Assembly (NCBI GenBank): GCA_965214975.1
Contig: OZ244055.1
Span: forward strand, 3,348,001-3,412,000
Source of the DNA: JAJEBT01 sp965214975
GTDB lineage: Bacteria; Pseudomonadota; Alphaproteobacteria; MPNO01; UBA830
Direction of reading: 5' to 3'
DNA: 64,000 bases
The notes below the pieces were generated by a model, which worked only from the letters and a program-made list of their open reading frames with translations, had not been told where the DNA came from and made no database searches. This document shows, piece by piece, positions 7,569 through 16,196 of the stretch. Within the stretch, counting starts at the first letter, position 1; each line of letters starts with the position of its first letter. A program made the position numbers and the translations under genes.

Positions 7569-8984
7569 CTATCGCTCCGTGCCGAGTTCGCGCATGTCGG
7601 TGAGATGGCCGGTCACGGCGGCGGCGGCGGCCATCGCCGGGCTGACCAGATGGGTGCGCCCGCCGGGGCCCTGCCGGCCCTGGAAGTTGCGGTTGGAGGT
7701 CGAGGCCGAGCGTTCGCCCGGCTGCAGCATGTCGCCGTTCATGCCGAGGCACATCGAGCAGCCCGGTTCGCGCCAGTCGAAGCCGGCGTCGGTGAAGATC
7801 CTGTCCAGTCCTTCCTCCTCGGCCTGTTCCTTGACGAGGCCGGAGCCGGGAACGACCATCGCGTACACGCCGCCGGCGACCCGGCGGCCTTCGGCGACGG
7901 CTGCCGCGGCGCGGAGATCCTCGATGCGCGAATTGGTGCACGAGCCGATGAAGACCTTGTCGACCCGGATGTCCGAAAGGTTCTGCCCGGGGGTCAGCGC
8001 CATGTATTCGAGCGCCGCCTCGACGGTGCGGCGCCTGGCCTCGTCCTCGATCTCGGCCGGGTCGGGGACGGAGGCCCCGATGGGGGCGACCATTTCCGGG
8101 CTGGTTCCCCACGACACCTGGGGTTCGATCTCGGCGGCGTCGAGCGAGACCTCGATGTCGTAGAAGGCGCCCGGATCCGACTTCAGGGTCTTCCAGTGGG
8201 CCAGGGCCTGTTCCCAGGCCGCGCCCTTGGGCGCCATGGGCCGCCCCGCGACGTAGTCGAACGCCTTCCCGTCCGGCGCCACCAGGCCCGCCCGAGCGCC
8301 GGCCTCGATCGTCATGTTGCAGATCGTCATGCGCCCCTCGATCGAGAGGTCTTCGACGGCCTTGCCGGCGTACTCGATCACGCAGCCGGTTCCCCCGGCG
8401 GTGCCGATCTTGCCGATGATTGCCAGAATGATGTCCTTGGCGACGATGCCCGGGCCGGGCTCGCCGTCGACGGTGACGCGCATGTTGCGGCTGCGTTTCT
8501 GGAGCAGGGTCTGGGTCGCGAGGACGTGCTCGACCTCCGATGTCCCGATGCCGAACGCGAGCGCTCCGAGCGCGCCGTGCGTCGCGGTGTGGGAATCGCC
8601 GCAGACGAGCGTGACGCCGGGCAGGGTGAAGCCCTGTTCGGGGCCGATGACGTGGACGATGCCCTGGCGGATGTCGAGAAAGTCGATGAAGGGAAGCCCG
8701 AATTCCCTGGCGTTCTTCTCCAGAAGCTCGATCTGGATGCGCGACTCCTCGTTCTCGATGCCGTTGGCGCGTCCGGCGGTGGGGACGTTGTGGTCGGCGA
8801 CGAGCAGCTGGGCGTCCGGCACCCTCACCTTGCGCCCGGCTTCGCGCAGGCCGTCGAAGGCCTGGGCGCTGGTGATCTCGTGGATGATGTGCCGGTCGAT
8901 GTAGATGATGCAGGTTCCGTCGTCCTTCTCCTCGACGAGGTGGCTGTCCCAGATCTTGTCGTAGAGAGTCTTGGGTTCGGCCAT
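7569..8984 (-). CDS. leuC: 3-isopropylmalate dehydratase large subunit
   Basis: Aconitase-family large subunit, about 471 residues, holding the 4Fe-4S cluster. Cluster ligands are visible in FIGSCTNSR and CSMCLGMN; substrate-binding motifs DSHTATHGALGALAFGIG and the Arg-rich C-terminal SNRNFQGRQGPGGRTHL are intact. I chose ATG at 8984 (MAEPKTLYDK) over the upstream ATG at 9002 because a GGAAGGAG sequence sits just ahead of it. It follows rplS by 28 bases on the same strand, so the ribosomal and leucine genes may share transcripts; the order rplS-leuC-leuD-leuB is common in alphaproteobacteria. Confidence 0.97.
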   Translation of the reverse strand: MAEPKTLYDKIWDSHLVEEKDDGTCIIYIDRHIIHEITSAQAFDGLREAGRKVRVPDAQLLVADHNVPTAGRANGIENEESRIQIELLEKNAREFGLPFIDFLDIRQGIVHVIGPEQGFTLPGVTLVCGDSHTATHGALGALAFGIGTSEVEHVLATQTLLQKRSRNMRVTVDGEPGPGIVAKDIILAIIGKIGTAGGTGCVIEYAGKAVEDLSIEGRMTICNMTIEAGARAGLVAPDGKAFDYVAGRPMAPKGAAWEQALAHWKTLKSDPGAFYDIEVSLDAAEIEPQVSWGTSPEMVAPIGASVPDPAEIEDEARRRTVEAALEYMALTPGQNLSDIRVDKVFIGSCTNSRIEDLRAAAAVAEGRRVAGGVYAMVVPGSGLVKEQAEEEGLDRIFTDAGFDWREPGCSMCLGMNGDMLQPGERSASTSNRNFQGRQGPGGRTHLVSPAMAAAAAVTGHLTDMRELGTER

Positions 8985-9012
8985 GTCGCGGTCTCCTTCC
9001 ATGCCGCAGGGA

Positions 9013-9519
9013 TCAGTCCCTGTCCGTGCCGCTGGCGGGGTCGCCCCGGTCGGCGTCTGCGGCCCGGGCCGTTTCGGGGCTTTCGGCGACAGGCGGTTCC
9101 GCGCCGCCGGCCGCGGTTCCCGCCGCCCCCGCGTTCGCCCGGGCGGCCGCCGGATCGACGCGATCCGCCTTGGCCGCGATCCGCGCGCTCCGGCCGCGCC
9201 TGCCGCGCAGATAGTAGAGCTTGGCCCGCCGCACCGCGCCCCGCCGCACGACCTCGATCCTCTCGACGCGCGGGCTGTAGAGCGGAAAGACGCGTTCCAC
9301 CCCTTCTCCGTAGGAGATCTTGCGCACCGTGAAGGACGAGTTCAGCCCCTTGTTCGAGCGCGCGATCACGACGCCTTCGTAGACCTGGATGCGTTCCCGG
9401 GCCCCCTCGACGACGCGGAAATGAACGCGCACGGTGTCTCCGGGAGAGAATTCCGGAACCGGGCGCTCGGCGACGAGGCGCTCGATCTCGTTCTTCTCGA
9501 TCTGCTCAATGACGTTCAT
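9013..9519 (-). CDS. rplS: 50S ribosomal protein L19
   Basis: Large-subunit protein at the 30S-50S interface. The first 117 residues are canonical L19: FSPGDTVRVHFRVVEG, IQVYEGVVIARSNKG, FTVRKISYGEGVERVFPLYSP and VRRAKLYYLRGRRGRSARI. Residues from about 118 to 168 form an extra low-complexity tail rich in Ala, Glu, Asp, Pro and Gly that most L19 proteins lack. Its start overlaps the end of trmD by 14 bases, showing translational coupling. The tail resembles in composition the one on S16 encoded upstream. Confidence 0.96.
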   Translation of the reverse strand: MNVIEQIEKNEIERLVAERPVPEFSPGDTVRVHFRVVEGARERIQVYEGVVIARSNKGLNSSFTVRKISYGEGVERVFPLYSPRVERIEVVRRGAVRRAKLYYLRGRRGRSARIAAKADRVDPAAARANAGAAGTAAGGAEPPVAESPETARAADADRGDPASGTDRD

Positions 9520-10255
9520 GACGACTCTCCCCCGCCTTGCCTGCGCATTCCAGATACCGGCGCCACAGGTCAGGCCGCCTGCGGCGCGTGACGCTTTCCG
9601 CCTCGGCCAGTCTCCAGGCCTTGATTCTCGCGTGATGCCCCGACAGCAGGATCCCGGGAACCCTGCGGCCGCACCAGTCGGCCGGCCGCGTGTACTGCGG
9701 GTGCTCGAGCAGCCCGGCGGCGAAGCTCTCGTCGCGGAGCGAGTCGGCGTCGCCGACCACTCCCGGAAGCAGCCGCACGCAGGCGTCGATCAGCGCGAAC
9801 GCCGCCGGCTCGCCGCCCGACAGCACGAAATCCCCGAGGCTGACCTCCTGGATGCCGCGGGCGTCGAGCACCCGCTGGTCGAGTCCCTCGTAGCGCCCGC
9901 AGAGCAGCGTGACGCCCGGCCCCGCGGCCAGGGTCGAGACCCGGCGCTGGTCGAGCGGGGTGCCGCGCGGCGTCAGATAGACGACCGGCGCGTCCCCGAG
10001 AGCGTCGGCCGCGAGCGCGGCGTCCACGACGTCGGCGCGAAGGACCATGCCGGGCCCGCCGCCGAAGGGTGCGTCGTCGACGTTGCCGTGCCGGTCGGCC
10101 GCGTGGGCGCGGATGTCCGCTGTCTCGAGACGCCAGAGGCCGTCGCCGAGGGCCCTTCCGGAAACCGAGAGTGCGAGCGGCCCCGGAAACATCTCCGGAA
10201 ACAGCGTCAGCACCCTGGCCGTCCACGGTCGTTCGCCGGTCCTTCGCTCAGCCAT
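9506..10255 (-). CDS. trmD: tRNA (guanine-N1-)-methyltransferase
   Basis: SPOUT methyltransferase that forms m1G37 in tRNAs reading CNN codons, preventing frameshifts. 249 residues with TLFPEMFPGPL at the start, DAPFGGGPGMVL, the trefoil-knot segment LLCGRYEGLDQRV, and SLGDFVLSGGEPAA. The C-terminal helical domain has PRRVPGILLSGHHARI-like spacing (seen as GRRVPGILLSGHH). ATG at 10255 fits the family start and overlaps the rimM end by eight bases; the gene end overlaps rplS. This is the usual rimM-trmD-rplS block. Confidence 0.97.
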   Translation of the reverse strand: MAERRTGERPWTARVLTLFPEMFPGPLALSVSGRALGDGLWRLETADIRAHAADRHGNVDDAPFGGGPGMVLRADVVDAALAADALGDAPVVYLTPRGTPLDQRRVSTLAAGPGVTLLCGRYEGLDQRVLDARGIQEVSLGDFVLSGGEPAAFALIDACVRLLPGVVGDADSLRDESFAAGLLEHPQYTRPADWCGRRVPGILLSGHHARIKAWRLAEAESVTRRRRPDLWRRYLECAGKAGESRHERH

Positions 10256-10850
10256 GCGCGGGCTCCCCGTCCGGCTCGCCGTCTTCCCGCACCGTCGGCG
10301 GGTCGACCACGATACGCCCGCCGGCGACGTCGACCTCGGGCACGGCGCGCGCGGTGAACGGCACCAGGAGGGCGGCCTCGCCGTCGCAGCGGTCGATCTC
10401 CAGAAGCTCGGTCCCGCCCGCCGGGATGACGGCGGAGACCGTCCCCAGCCGGCCGCCGTCAGCGGACTCGGCGACAAGGCCGAGCAGGTCGGCGTGGTAG
10501 AACTCGTTCTCCTCCGGCGGCGGCAGCGCGTCGCGCGGCACGTAGAGGCGCAGGCCCTTCAGCTTCTCGGCGGCCGTCCGGTCCTCCACGCCCGAGAGTT
10601 CGGCGATCGCCGTGCCGTTGCCGGCCTCGCGCACGCGGATGTCGAAGGAACGGCCACCGCTCTCGTCGGCGACCGGCCCGTAGGCCGCGATGTCCGCCGC
10701 GTCGGCGGTGAAGCTGCGGATCCGGACGGCACCGCGCACGCCATGCGCCCCGGCGACGGCGCCGACGCAGATCCGGCCGCGGCCGGCCGCTCCGCGAACC
10801 CGCGCCGCGGAGGCCGAGGCTCCGCCGTGCTGCGCTCTTCGACCCGACAT
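10248..10850 (-). CDS. rimM: Ribosome maturation factor RimM
   Basis: 30S assembly factor that binds S19 and helps maturation of the 16S rRNA 3' domain. Signatures are ICVGAVAGAHGVRGAVRI, the linker DRTAAEKLKGLRLYVPRDALPP, and the PRC-barrel segment EFYHADLLGLVAE with LLVPFTARAVPEVD near the end. The 200-residue protein has about 24 extra N-terminal residues rich in Ser, Ala and Arg; a downstream GTG could be the true start, which would give a standard length. It lies between rpsP (76 bases upstream, with a hairpin in the gap) and trmD (8-base overlap). Confidence 0.94.
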   Translation of the reverse strand: MSGRRAQHGGASASAARVRGAAGRGRICVGAVAGAHGVRGAVRIRSFTADAADIAAYGPVADESGGRSFDIRVREAGNGTAIAELSGVEDRTAAEKLKGLRLYVPRDALPPPEENEFYHADLLGLVAESADGGRLGTVSAVIPAGGTELLEIDRCDGEAALLVPFTARAVPEVDVAGGRIVVDPPTVREDGEPDGEPAHG

Positions 10851-10887
10851 GCGTCCCGTCCGTCACCCTGTCGCCGGCACCGGCCCG

Positions 10888-10908
10888 CCCCGCGCGGTCT
10901 TCGCGGGG
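10888..10908 (-). promoter_or_regulatory. Intercistronic hairpin between rpsP and rimM
   Basis: CCCCGCG (10888-10894) pairs perfectly with CGCGGGG (10902-10908) around a 7-base loop in the 76-base gap between rpsP and rimM. No T-run follows. It could partially terminate transcription or protect the rpsP message, which would help explain why S16 is needed in larger amounts than RimM or TrmD; that role is inference. Confidence 0.35.
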
Positions 10909-10926
10909 CTTCAAGCGGTCCCTCCG

Positions 10927-11436
10927 CTACCCGTTTTCCCCGCCGGCCGCCTCTTCGGCGCCGGCGTCCGCCTTCTCTTCCGCCGAAGCCTCCCCGGCCG
11001 GGGAGGCTTCGGCGGCCGCGGTTTCACTGGCCTGCTCCCCGGTCGGCGCTCCCTCGGCCGCCGCTTCCGCAGCGGCCCGGGCGGCTTCCGCCGCCTGGGC
11101 GGCCGCTTCCTCGGCGGCCTGTTTCCGCGCGAGGGCCTTGGCCTTGGGCGCGCTCTTCTTCGGCGTCTCGTGCCAGTCGGCCATCGGAATCACGTTGGCG
11201 CTGCCGAGAAAGCGCGCGACCCGGCCGGAGGGTCTGGCGCCTTGCGCGAGCCAGTGGCGGACCCGATCCTCCTTGATCACCACCCGCTCCGGATGGTCCC
11301 GCGGCAGCATCGGGTTGTAGGTGCCGACGCGCTCGATGAAGCGTCCGTCCCGCGGCATGCGGGAATCGGCGACGACGATCCGGTAATGGGGGCGTTTCTT
11401 GGCTCCGCCTCGGGAAAGTCTCAGTTTCAGCGACAT
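10927..11436 (-). CDS. rpsP: 30S ribosomal protein S16
   Basis: Small-subunit assembly protein. The first 80-90 residues are canonical S16: SLKLRLSRGGAKKRPHYRIV, SRMPRDGRFIERVGTYNP and VRHWLAQGARPSGRV. After about residue 100 there is a long Ala/Glu-rich tail (to residue 169), probably helical or disordered; extended S16 tails occur in alphaproteobacteria, but this one is long. ATG at 11436 is preceded by a strong AAGGAGGAAA ribosome-binding site, so the ATG at 11463 further upstream is rejected. First gene after ffh in the translation block. Confidence 0.96.
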   Translation of the reverse strand: MSLKLRLSRGGAKKRPHYRIVVADSRMPRDGRFIERVGTYNPMLPRDHPERVVIKEDRVRHWLAQGARPSGRVARFLGSANVIPMADWHETPKKSAPKAKALARKQAAEEAAAQAAEAARAAAEAAAEGAPTGEQASETAAAEASPAGEASAEEKADAGAEEAAGGENG

Positions 11437-11500
11437 GTGATTCCGTTTCCTCCTTTGAATCACGCCCGGTTCCCCGGCCGCGCGAGCCCGTTCCGGGCGG

Positions 11501-12883
11501 TCACCGGAAGCGGGGCCGGAAGCGCTGCGGCGGCTGCCGCGTCATGGGCAGATCCTGCGCGCCCAGGGATTCCAGGCCGATGCCCATCTTCTTGGCCCTC
11601 TTCATCACCTTCACCAGCGTCAGGTGCTGCTTGAGCACCTTGTTGACCTCGTTGATCCCGACCCCGGCGCCCGCCGCGATGCGGCGCTTGCGCGACGCCT
11701 TGATGATTCCCGGGCGCTTGCGTTCGCCCGGGGTCATCGAGCTGATGATCGCCTCCTGGCGGACCAGGGTGTTCTCGTCGATGTTGGCCGTGGCCATCTG
11801 CTCGCGCGCCTTGCGCGCTCCCGGCAAGAGCCCCATCACGCCCCCGAGGCCGCCCATCTTGCGGAGCTGGCGAAACTGGGCCGCCATGTCGTCGAGGTCG
11901 AAGTTGCCGTCCTCGAGCCGTCCGACGAGTTTCCGCGTCTCTGTCTCGTCGGCGACCTCCTGGGCCTTCTCGACGAGGCTGACGACGTCGCCCATGCCGA
12001 GGATGCGCGACGCGATGCGGTCGGGGTGGAACGCCTCGAGCGCGTCCAGGGTCTCGCCGGTGCCGAGCAGGCGGATCGGCGTGCCGGTGACCGCCTTCAT
12101 GGACAGCGCCGCGCCGCCGCGCGCGTCGCCGTCGGTCCGCGTCAGCACGATGCCGGTCAGCGTCAGGCGCTCGTTGAAGATCCTGGCGACGTTGACCGCC
12201 TCCTGGCCGGTCATGGCGTCGGCCACGAGCAGAACCTCGGCCGGCCGGACCGCGCCGCGGATCCCTGCGGCCTCCGCCATCAGCGCGTCGTCGATCTGGG
12301 TGCGCCCGGCAGTGTCGAGGATGACCGCGTCGTAACCCTCCTTGCGCGCCGTGTCCATGGCGCGGGCGGCGATCTCCGTCGGCGACTGCGCGAGCATGAC
12401 GGGGAGGGTCTCGACGCCTGCCTGCCTGCCGAGCACCGCGAGCTGTTCCTGCGCGGCCGGGCGGCGCACGTCGAGGGACGCGAGCAGCGTCTTGCGCCCC
12501 TGGCGCTCCTGCAGGCGCTTGGCGACCTTGGCGGAGGTCGTCGTCTTGCCGGACCCCTGCAGCCCCACCATCATGACCGCCGCCGGGGGTGCCGCGCGGA
12601 TCTCGAGATCCTGGCTCTCGGGGCCGAGCATTTCGACGAGGCCGTCGTTGACGATCTTGATGACCTGCTGGCCGGGCGTGACCGAGCGCATCACCTCTTC
12701 GCCGACGGCGCGGACGGAGACGCGGTCGATGAAGTCCCTGACCACGGGCAACGCGACGTCGGCCTCGAGAAGGGCGACGCGGATTTCGCGCATGGCGTCC
12801 GCCACGTCGCTCTCGGAGAGGGCGCCGCGCTTGGTGAGCCGATCGAAAACGTCGGCGAGTCGATCCGTCAAACCGGAGAACAT
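11501..12883 (-). CDS. ffh: Signal recognition particle protein (Ffh)
   Basis: SRP GTPase that binds 4.5S RNA and hydrophobic signal sequences for co-translational membrane targeting with FtsY. 460 residues: N domain (about 1-95), G domain with G1 GLQGSGKTTT at about 107-116, DTAGRTQIDD and TRTDGDARGGAAL, and a methionine-bearing M domain from about 300 with RLEDGNFDLDDM and the RNA-binding SRKRRIAAGAG. The start ATG at 12883 (MFSGLTDRLADVF) matches the family; the upstream ATG at 12928 adds 15 unlikely residues. Divergent from polA, with 249 bases between them that must hold both promoters. Confidence 0.96.
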   Translation of the reverse strand: MFSGLTDRLADVFDRLTKRGALSESDVADAMREIRVALLEADVALPVVRDFIDRVSVRAVGEEVMRSVTPGQQVIKIVNDGLVEMLGPESQDLEIRAAPPAAVMMVGLQGSGKTTTSAKVAKRLQERQGRKTLLASLDVRRPAAQEQLAVLGRQAGVETLPVMLAQSPTEIAARAMDTARKEGYDAVILDTAGRTQIDDALMAEAAGIRGAVRPAEVLLVADAMTGQEAVNVARIFNERLTLTGIVLTRTDGDARGGAALSMKAVTGTPIRLLGTGETLDALEAFHPDRIASRILGMGDVVSLVEKAQEVADETETRKLVGRLEDGNFDLDDMAAQFRQLRKMGGLGGVMGLLPGARKAREQMATANIDENTLVRQEAIISSMTPGERKRPGIIKASRKRRIAAGAGVGINEVNKVLKQHLTLVKVMKRAKKMGIGLESLGAQDLPMTRQPPQRFRPRFR

Positions 12884-13132
12884 GGCGCTGTTCGACTCCC
12901 GATAACGAACGGAGGCCAGCGAGCGCACCCGCGCCGACTGGCTGACGCCGTGAGGCGTTCCGAAACTTCAAACTGCCTTGGTACGCAGGAGACTAGAGGG
13001 TTCGCCACGCCGAGTCAACACGCCGGCCGGCACGGACGCAAGACGGCGGAACCCGCCCGCCAGCCTCCGGAAACCCTCGACAGGCGCCCTCCGATTGGGC
13101 ATCTTGCCAGGGCATCCGGAAAGGCGGCGTCG

Positions 13133-15910
13133 ATGGCGGAACACGGCGAACGGGACCATGTCTACCTGATCGACGGCTCGGGCTACATCTTCCGGGCGTA
13201 TCACGCGATGCAGCCGCTGAACCGCGCGGACGGGACGCCGGTCAACGCGGTGTACGGCTTCGTCCGGATGGTGACGAAGCTCGCCAGGGACACCGACGTC
13301 GACTATCTCGCGGTGATCTTCGACACCTCCCGGCAGACGTTCCGCAACGACGTCTACGAACGGTACAAGGCCAACCGTCCGCCGCCGCCGGAGGATCTCG
13401 TTCCCCAGTTCGGCCTGATCCGCGAGGCCACGAGGGCCTACAACATCCCCTGCCTGGAAATGGCGGGCTTCGAGGCCGACGACCTGATCGCGACCTACGC
13501 GCGCATGGCGATCGCGAGGGGTCTCGACGTGACGATCGTGTCCTCCGACAAGGATCTCATGCAGCTGGTCGGCCCCGGGACCCGCATGATGGATCCGATG
13601 AAGGACCGGTTCATCGGCGTCGAACAGGTCGTCGAGAAGTTCGGCGTGGAGCCGGACAAGGTGATCGACGTGCAGGCGCTGGCCGGGGATTCCTCGGACA
13701 ACGTGCCGGGCGTGCCCGGGATCGGCGTCAAGACCGCGGCCCAGCTCATTCTCGAGTACGGCGATCTGGACACGCTGCTGGAGAGGGCGGGGGAGATCAG
13801 GCAGAACCGGCGGAGAGAGAACCTCATCGAGTTCGCCGACCAGGCCCGCGTCTCGAGGGAGCTCGTGACCTTGAGAAACGACGTTCCCGTCCGGGACTCC
13901 CTGGACGACCTGAGGCGCCGCCCTTTCGATCCGGAGGTGTTCTTCCCGTTCCTGGAGGAACAGGGTTTCCAGACCATCCTCGCGACGGAACGGGCGCTGC
14001 TCGGCGGGAACGGGGCCGACGGGCCGGCCGGCGACGCGATCGCCCCGGGGGAGGAGGTCTACGGACTCGTGCAGGACGAGGAGGCTCTCGAAAGCTGGAT
14101 CGGGAGGATCCGGGAAGCCGGCGTCGTCGCCGTCGACACCGAGACCACGTCGCTCGACCCGATGCGGGCGAGGCTCGTCGGCATCTCGCTTTCCGTCCGT
14201 CCCGGTCATGCCTGCTACGTTCCGCTCGGCCATGTCCGGTGCGCCCCGGATTCGTCTCCGCAACTCGAACTCGAGCCGGCGCCGGAACCGCAGGCGGCGC
14301 CCGGCCAGATCCCCATGGACACGGCGCTCGATCTGCTCCGGCCCGTGCTCGAGGATCCGGGCGTTCTCAAGATCGGCCACAACGTCAAGTACGACATGCA
14401 TGTCCTTGCCCGTCACGGCGTCGCCCTGGCGCCGATCGACGACACGATGCTGCTGTCCTACGTGCTCGAGGCCGGCCGCCAGGGGGGCCACGGTCTCGAC
14501 GACCTGTCCCGCGCGCATCTGGACCACGAGAACATCAAGTACGGCGACGTCGTCGGCACCGGCAGGAAGCGGATCGGTTTCGCGGAGGTGGAGCCCGAGA
14601 GGGCGAGGGACTATGCGGCCGAAGACGCCGACATGGCCAACCGCCTGCATCGGCTGCTGCGGCCGCGGATCGTCAAGGAGAGGATGACGGGGGTCTACGA
14701 GACACTGGAACGCTCCTTGGTGCCGGTGCTGTTCGACATGGAACGCGAGGGTGTCGCGGTCGACCGAGACGTGCTCGCCGAACTCTCGAGGGACTTCGAG
14801 ATCCGCGCCGGCGAGATCGCCGGGGACATCCACCGCCTGGCCGGGCGCGGGTTCAACATCGCGTCGCCTAGGCAGCTCGGCGTGATCCTGTTCGAGGAGA
14901 TGGGCCTGCCCGGCGCGAAAAAGACGAAAACGGGCGACTACGCGACCGACGTCAGGGTTCTGGAGGATCTGGCGGCGCAGGGCCACGAGCTGCCGGCGCG
15001 GATCGTCGACTGGCGCCAGCTCGCCAAGCTCAAGAGCACCTACGCCGACGCTCTCATCCAGCAGATCAACCCGGAGACGGGACGGGTCCACACGTCCTAT
15101 TCGCAGGCCGTCGCGTCGACCGGGCGGCTGAGTTCCAACGATCCCAATCTCCAGAACATCCCGGTGCGCACCGACGAGGGAAGACGGATCCGGCGCGCCT
15201 TCGTTGCGCCCGAAGGCCGTTCGCTCCTCTCGGCGGACTATTCGCAGATCGAGCTCCGGTTGCTCGCCCATGTCGCGGGCATCGAGGAGCTGCGCGAGGC
15301 GTTCCGCGCCGGCGCCGACATCCACGCCATGACCGCGAGCGAGGTGTTCGGGGTGCCGATGGAAGGCATGGACTCCGCCGTGCGCAACCGGGCCAAGGCG
15401 ATCAATTTCGGGATCATCTACGGGATCAGCGCCTTCGGGCTTGCCCGCCAGCTCCGGATCCCCCAGGGCGACGCCCAGCGGTTCATCGACGACTATTTCG
15501 AGAGGTTCCCGGGCATCCGGGACTACATGGACGAGAGGAAGGCATGCGCCCGGGAGCACGGCCACGTGACGACCATCTTCGGCCGGAAATGCCACACCCC
15601 GGCGATCCGCGACAAGAATCCCGCTCGCAGGAGCTTCTCGGAGCGGGTGGCGATCAACGCGCCCTTGCAGGGCGCCGCGGCGGACATCATCAAGCGCGCC
15701 ATGATCCGGGTGCCGCCGGCGCTCGCCGACGCGGGCCTGCGGGCGAAGATGCTGTTGCAGGTCCACGACGAACTGATTTTCGAGGTGCCGCAGGGAGAGC
15801 TGGACAGGACGGCGGCCGTGGTCAGCAGGGTGATGTCCAGGGCAGCCGACCTCGAGGTGCCTCTGGTTGTCGACACCGGGCACGGGCCGACCTGGGATGA
15901 CGCCCACTGA
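13133..15910 (+). CDS. polA: DNA polymerase I
   Basis: Repair and Okazaki-fragment-processing polymerase of 925 residues. The N-terminal 5'-3' nuclease domain (about 1-300) has YLIDGSGYIFRAYHAM, GFEADDLIATYAR and PGVPGIGVKTAAQL. The proofreading domain is intact, with DTETTSLD at about 335, so this is a three-activity enzyme unlike Taq-type. Polymerase motif A DYSQIELRLLAHV is near 703 and motif C QVHDEL near 877. ATG at 13133 is the family start; the long open frame upstream is antisense to ffh. Followed by a rho-independent-like terminator at 16133-16168. Confidence 0.97.
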   Translation: MAEHGERDHVYLIDGSGYIFRAYHAMQPLNRADGTPVNAVYGFVRMVTKLARDTDVDYLAVIFDTSRQTFRNDVYERYKANRPPPPEDLVPQFGLIREATRAYNIPCLEMAGFEADDLIATYARMAIARGLDVTIVSSDKDLMQLVGPGTRMMDPMKDRFIGVEQVVEKFGVEPDKVIDVQALAGDSSDNVPGVPGIGVKTAAQLILEYGDLDTLLERAGEIRQNRRRENLIEFADQARVSRELVTLRNDVPVRDSLDDLRRRPFDPEVFFPFLEEQGFQTILATERALLGGNGADGPAGDAIAPGEEVYGLVQDEEALESWIGRIREAGVVAVDTETTSLDPMRARLVGISLSVRPGHACYVPLGHVRCAPDSSPQLELEPAPEPQAAPGQIPMDTALDLLRPVLEDPGVLKIGHNVKYDMHVLARHGVALAPIDDTMLLSYVLEAGRQGGHGLDDLSRAHLDHENIKYGDVVGTGRKRIGFAEVEPERARDYAAEDADMANRLHRLLRPRIVKERMTGVYETLERSLVPVLFDMEREGVAVDRDVLAELSRDFEIRAGEIAGDIHRLAGRGFNIASPRQLGVILFEEMGLPGAKKTKTGDYATDVRVLEDLAAQGHELPARIVDWRQLAKLKSTYADALIQQINPETGRVHTSYSQAVASTGRLSSNDPNLQNIPVRTDEGRRIRRAFVAPEGRSLLSADYSQIELRLLAHVAGIEELREAFRAGADIHAMTASEVFGVPMEGMDSAVRNRAKAINFGIIYGISAFGLARQLRIPQGDAQRFIDDYFERFPGIRDYMDERKACAREHGHVTTIFGRKCHTPAIRDKNPARRSFSERVAINAPLQGAAADIIKRAMIRVPPALADAGLRAKMLLQVHDELIFEVPQGELDRTAAVVSRVMSRAADLEVPLVVDTGHGPTWDDAH

Positions 15911-16132
15911 CGGAACCGTGCATGGCCGCGCATCGAATCGTCGGGGAGCCTCGAAGCCGGAAGCGGGGCGTGACCGCCCGAGCCCGATTCCGACGGGCGT
16001 CGGGACGCGGGGGATTGCGGCGATCCGGCTCGGCGACGGCGGATTCCGGATGCACGGCCGCGGGGCCGGCTGCATCGGATCGGGACGGGCCAGGGTTTCG
16101 AGGGCGTTCCAGGAGCCTGCGCCGCGGAAAGC

Positions 16133-16168
16133 CCCCTTGCTTCATGCAGATGAGGCAAGGGGAATTTT
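16133..16168. terminator. Rho-independent-type terminator after polA
   Basis: CCCCTTGC (16133-16140) pairs perfectly with GCAAGGGG (16155-16162); an inner TCA/TGA pairing extends the stem. On the plus strand it is followed by AATTTT, a short T-run. It lies 222 bases after the polA stop and 29 bases beyond the stop of the convergent MFS gene, so it may serve both. The rest of 15911-16196 shows nothing gene-like. Confidence 0.6.
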
Positions 16169-16196
16169 CAGGTGCATGGCGGTTTCCGGTGCCGCA

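Noticed and set aside
12968..16075. 1,035-codon open frame antisense to polA
   Set aside because: Low-complexity, Asp/Arg/His-rich reading of the opposite strand of a clear polA gene; typical shadow frame of GC-rich DNA.
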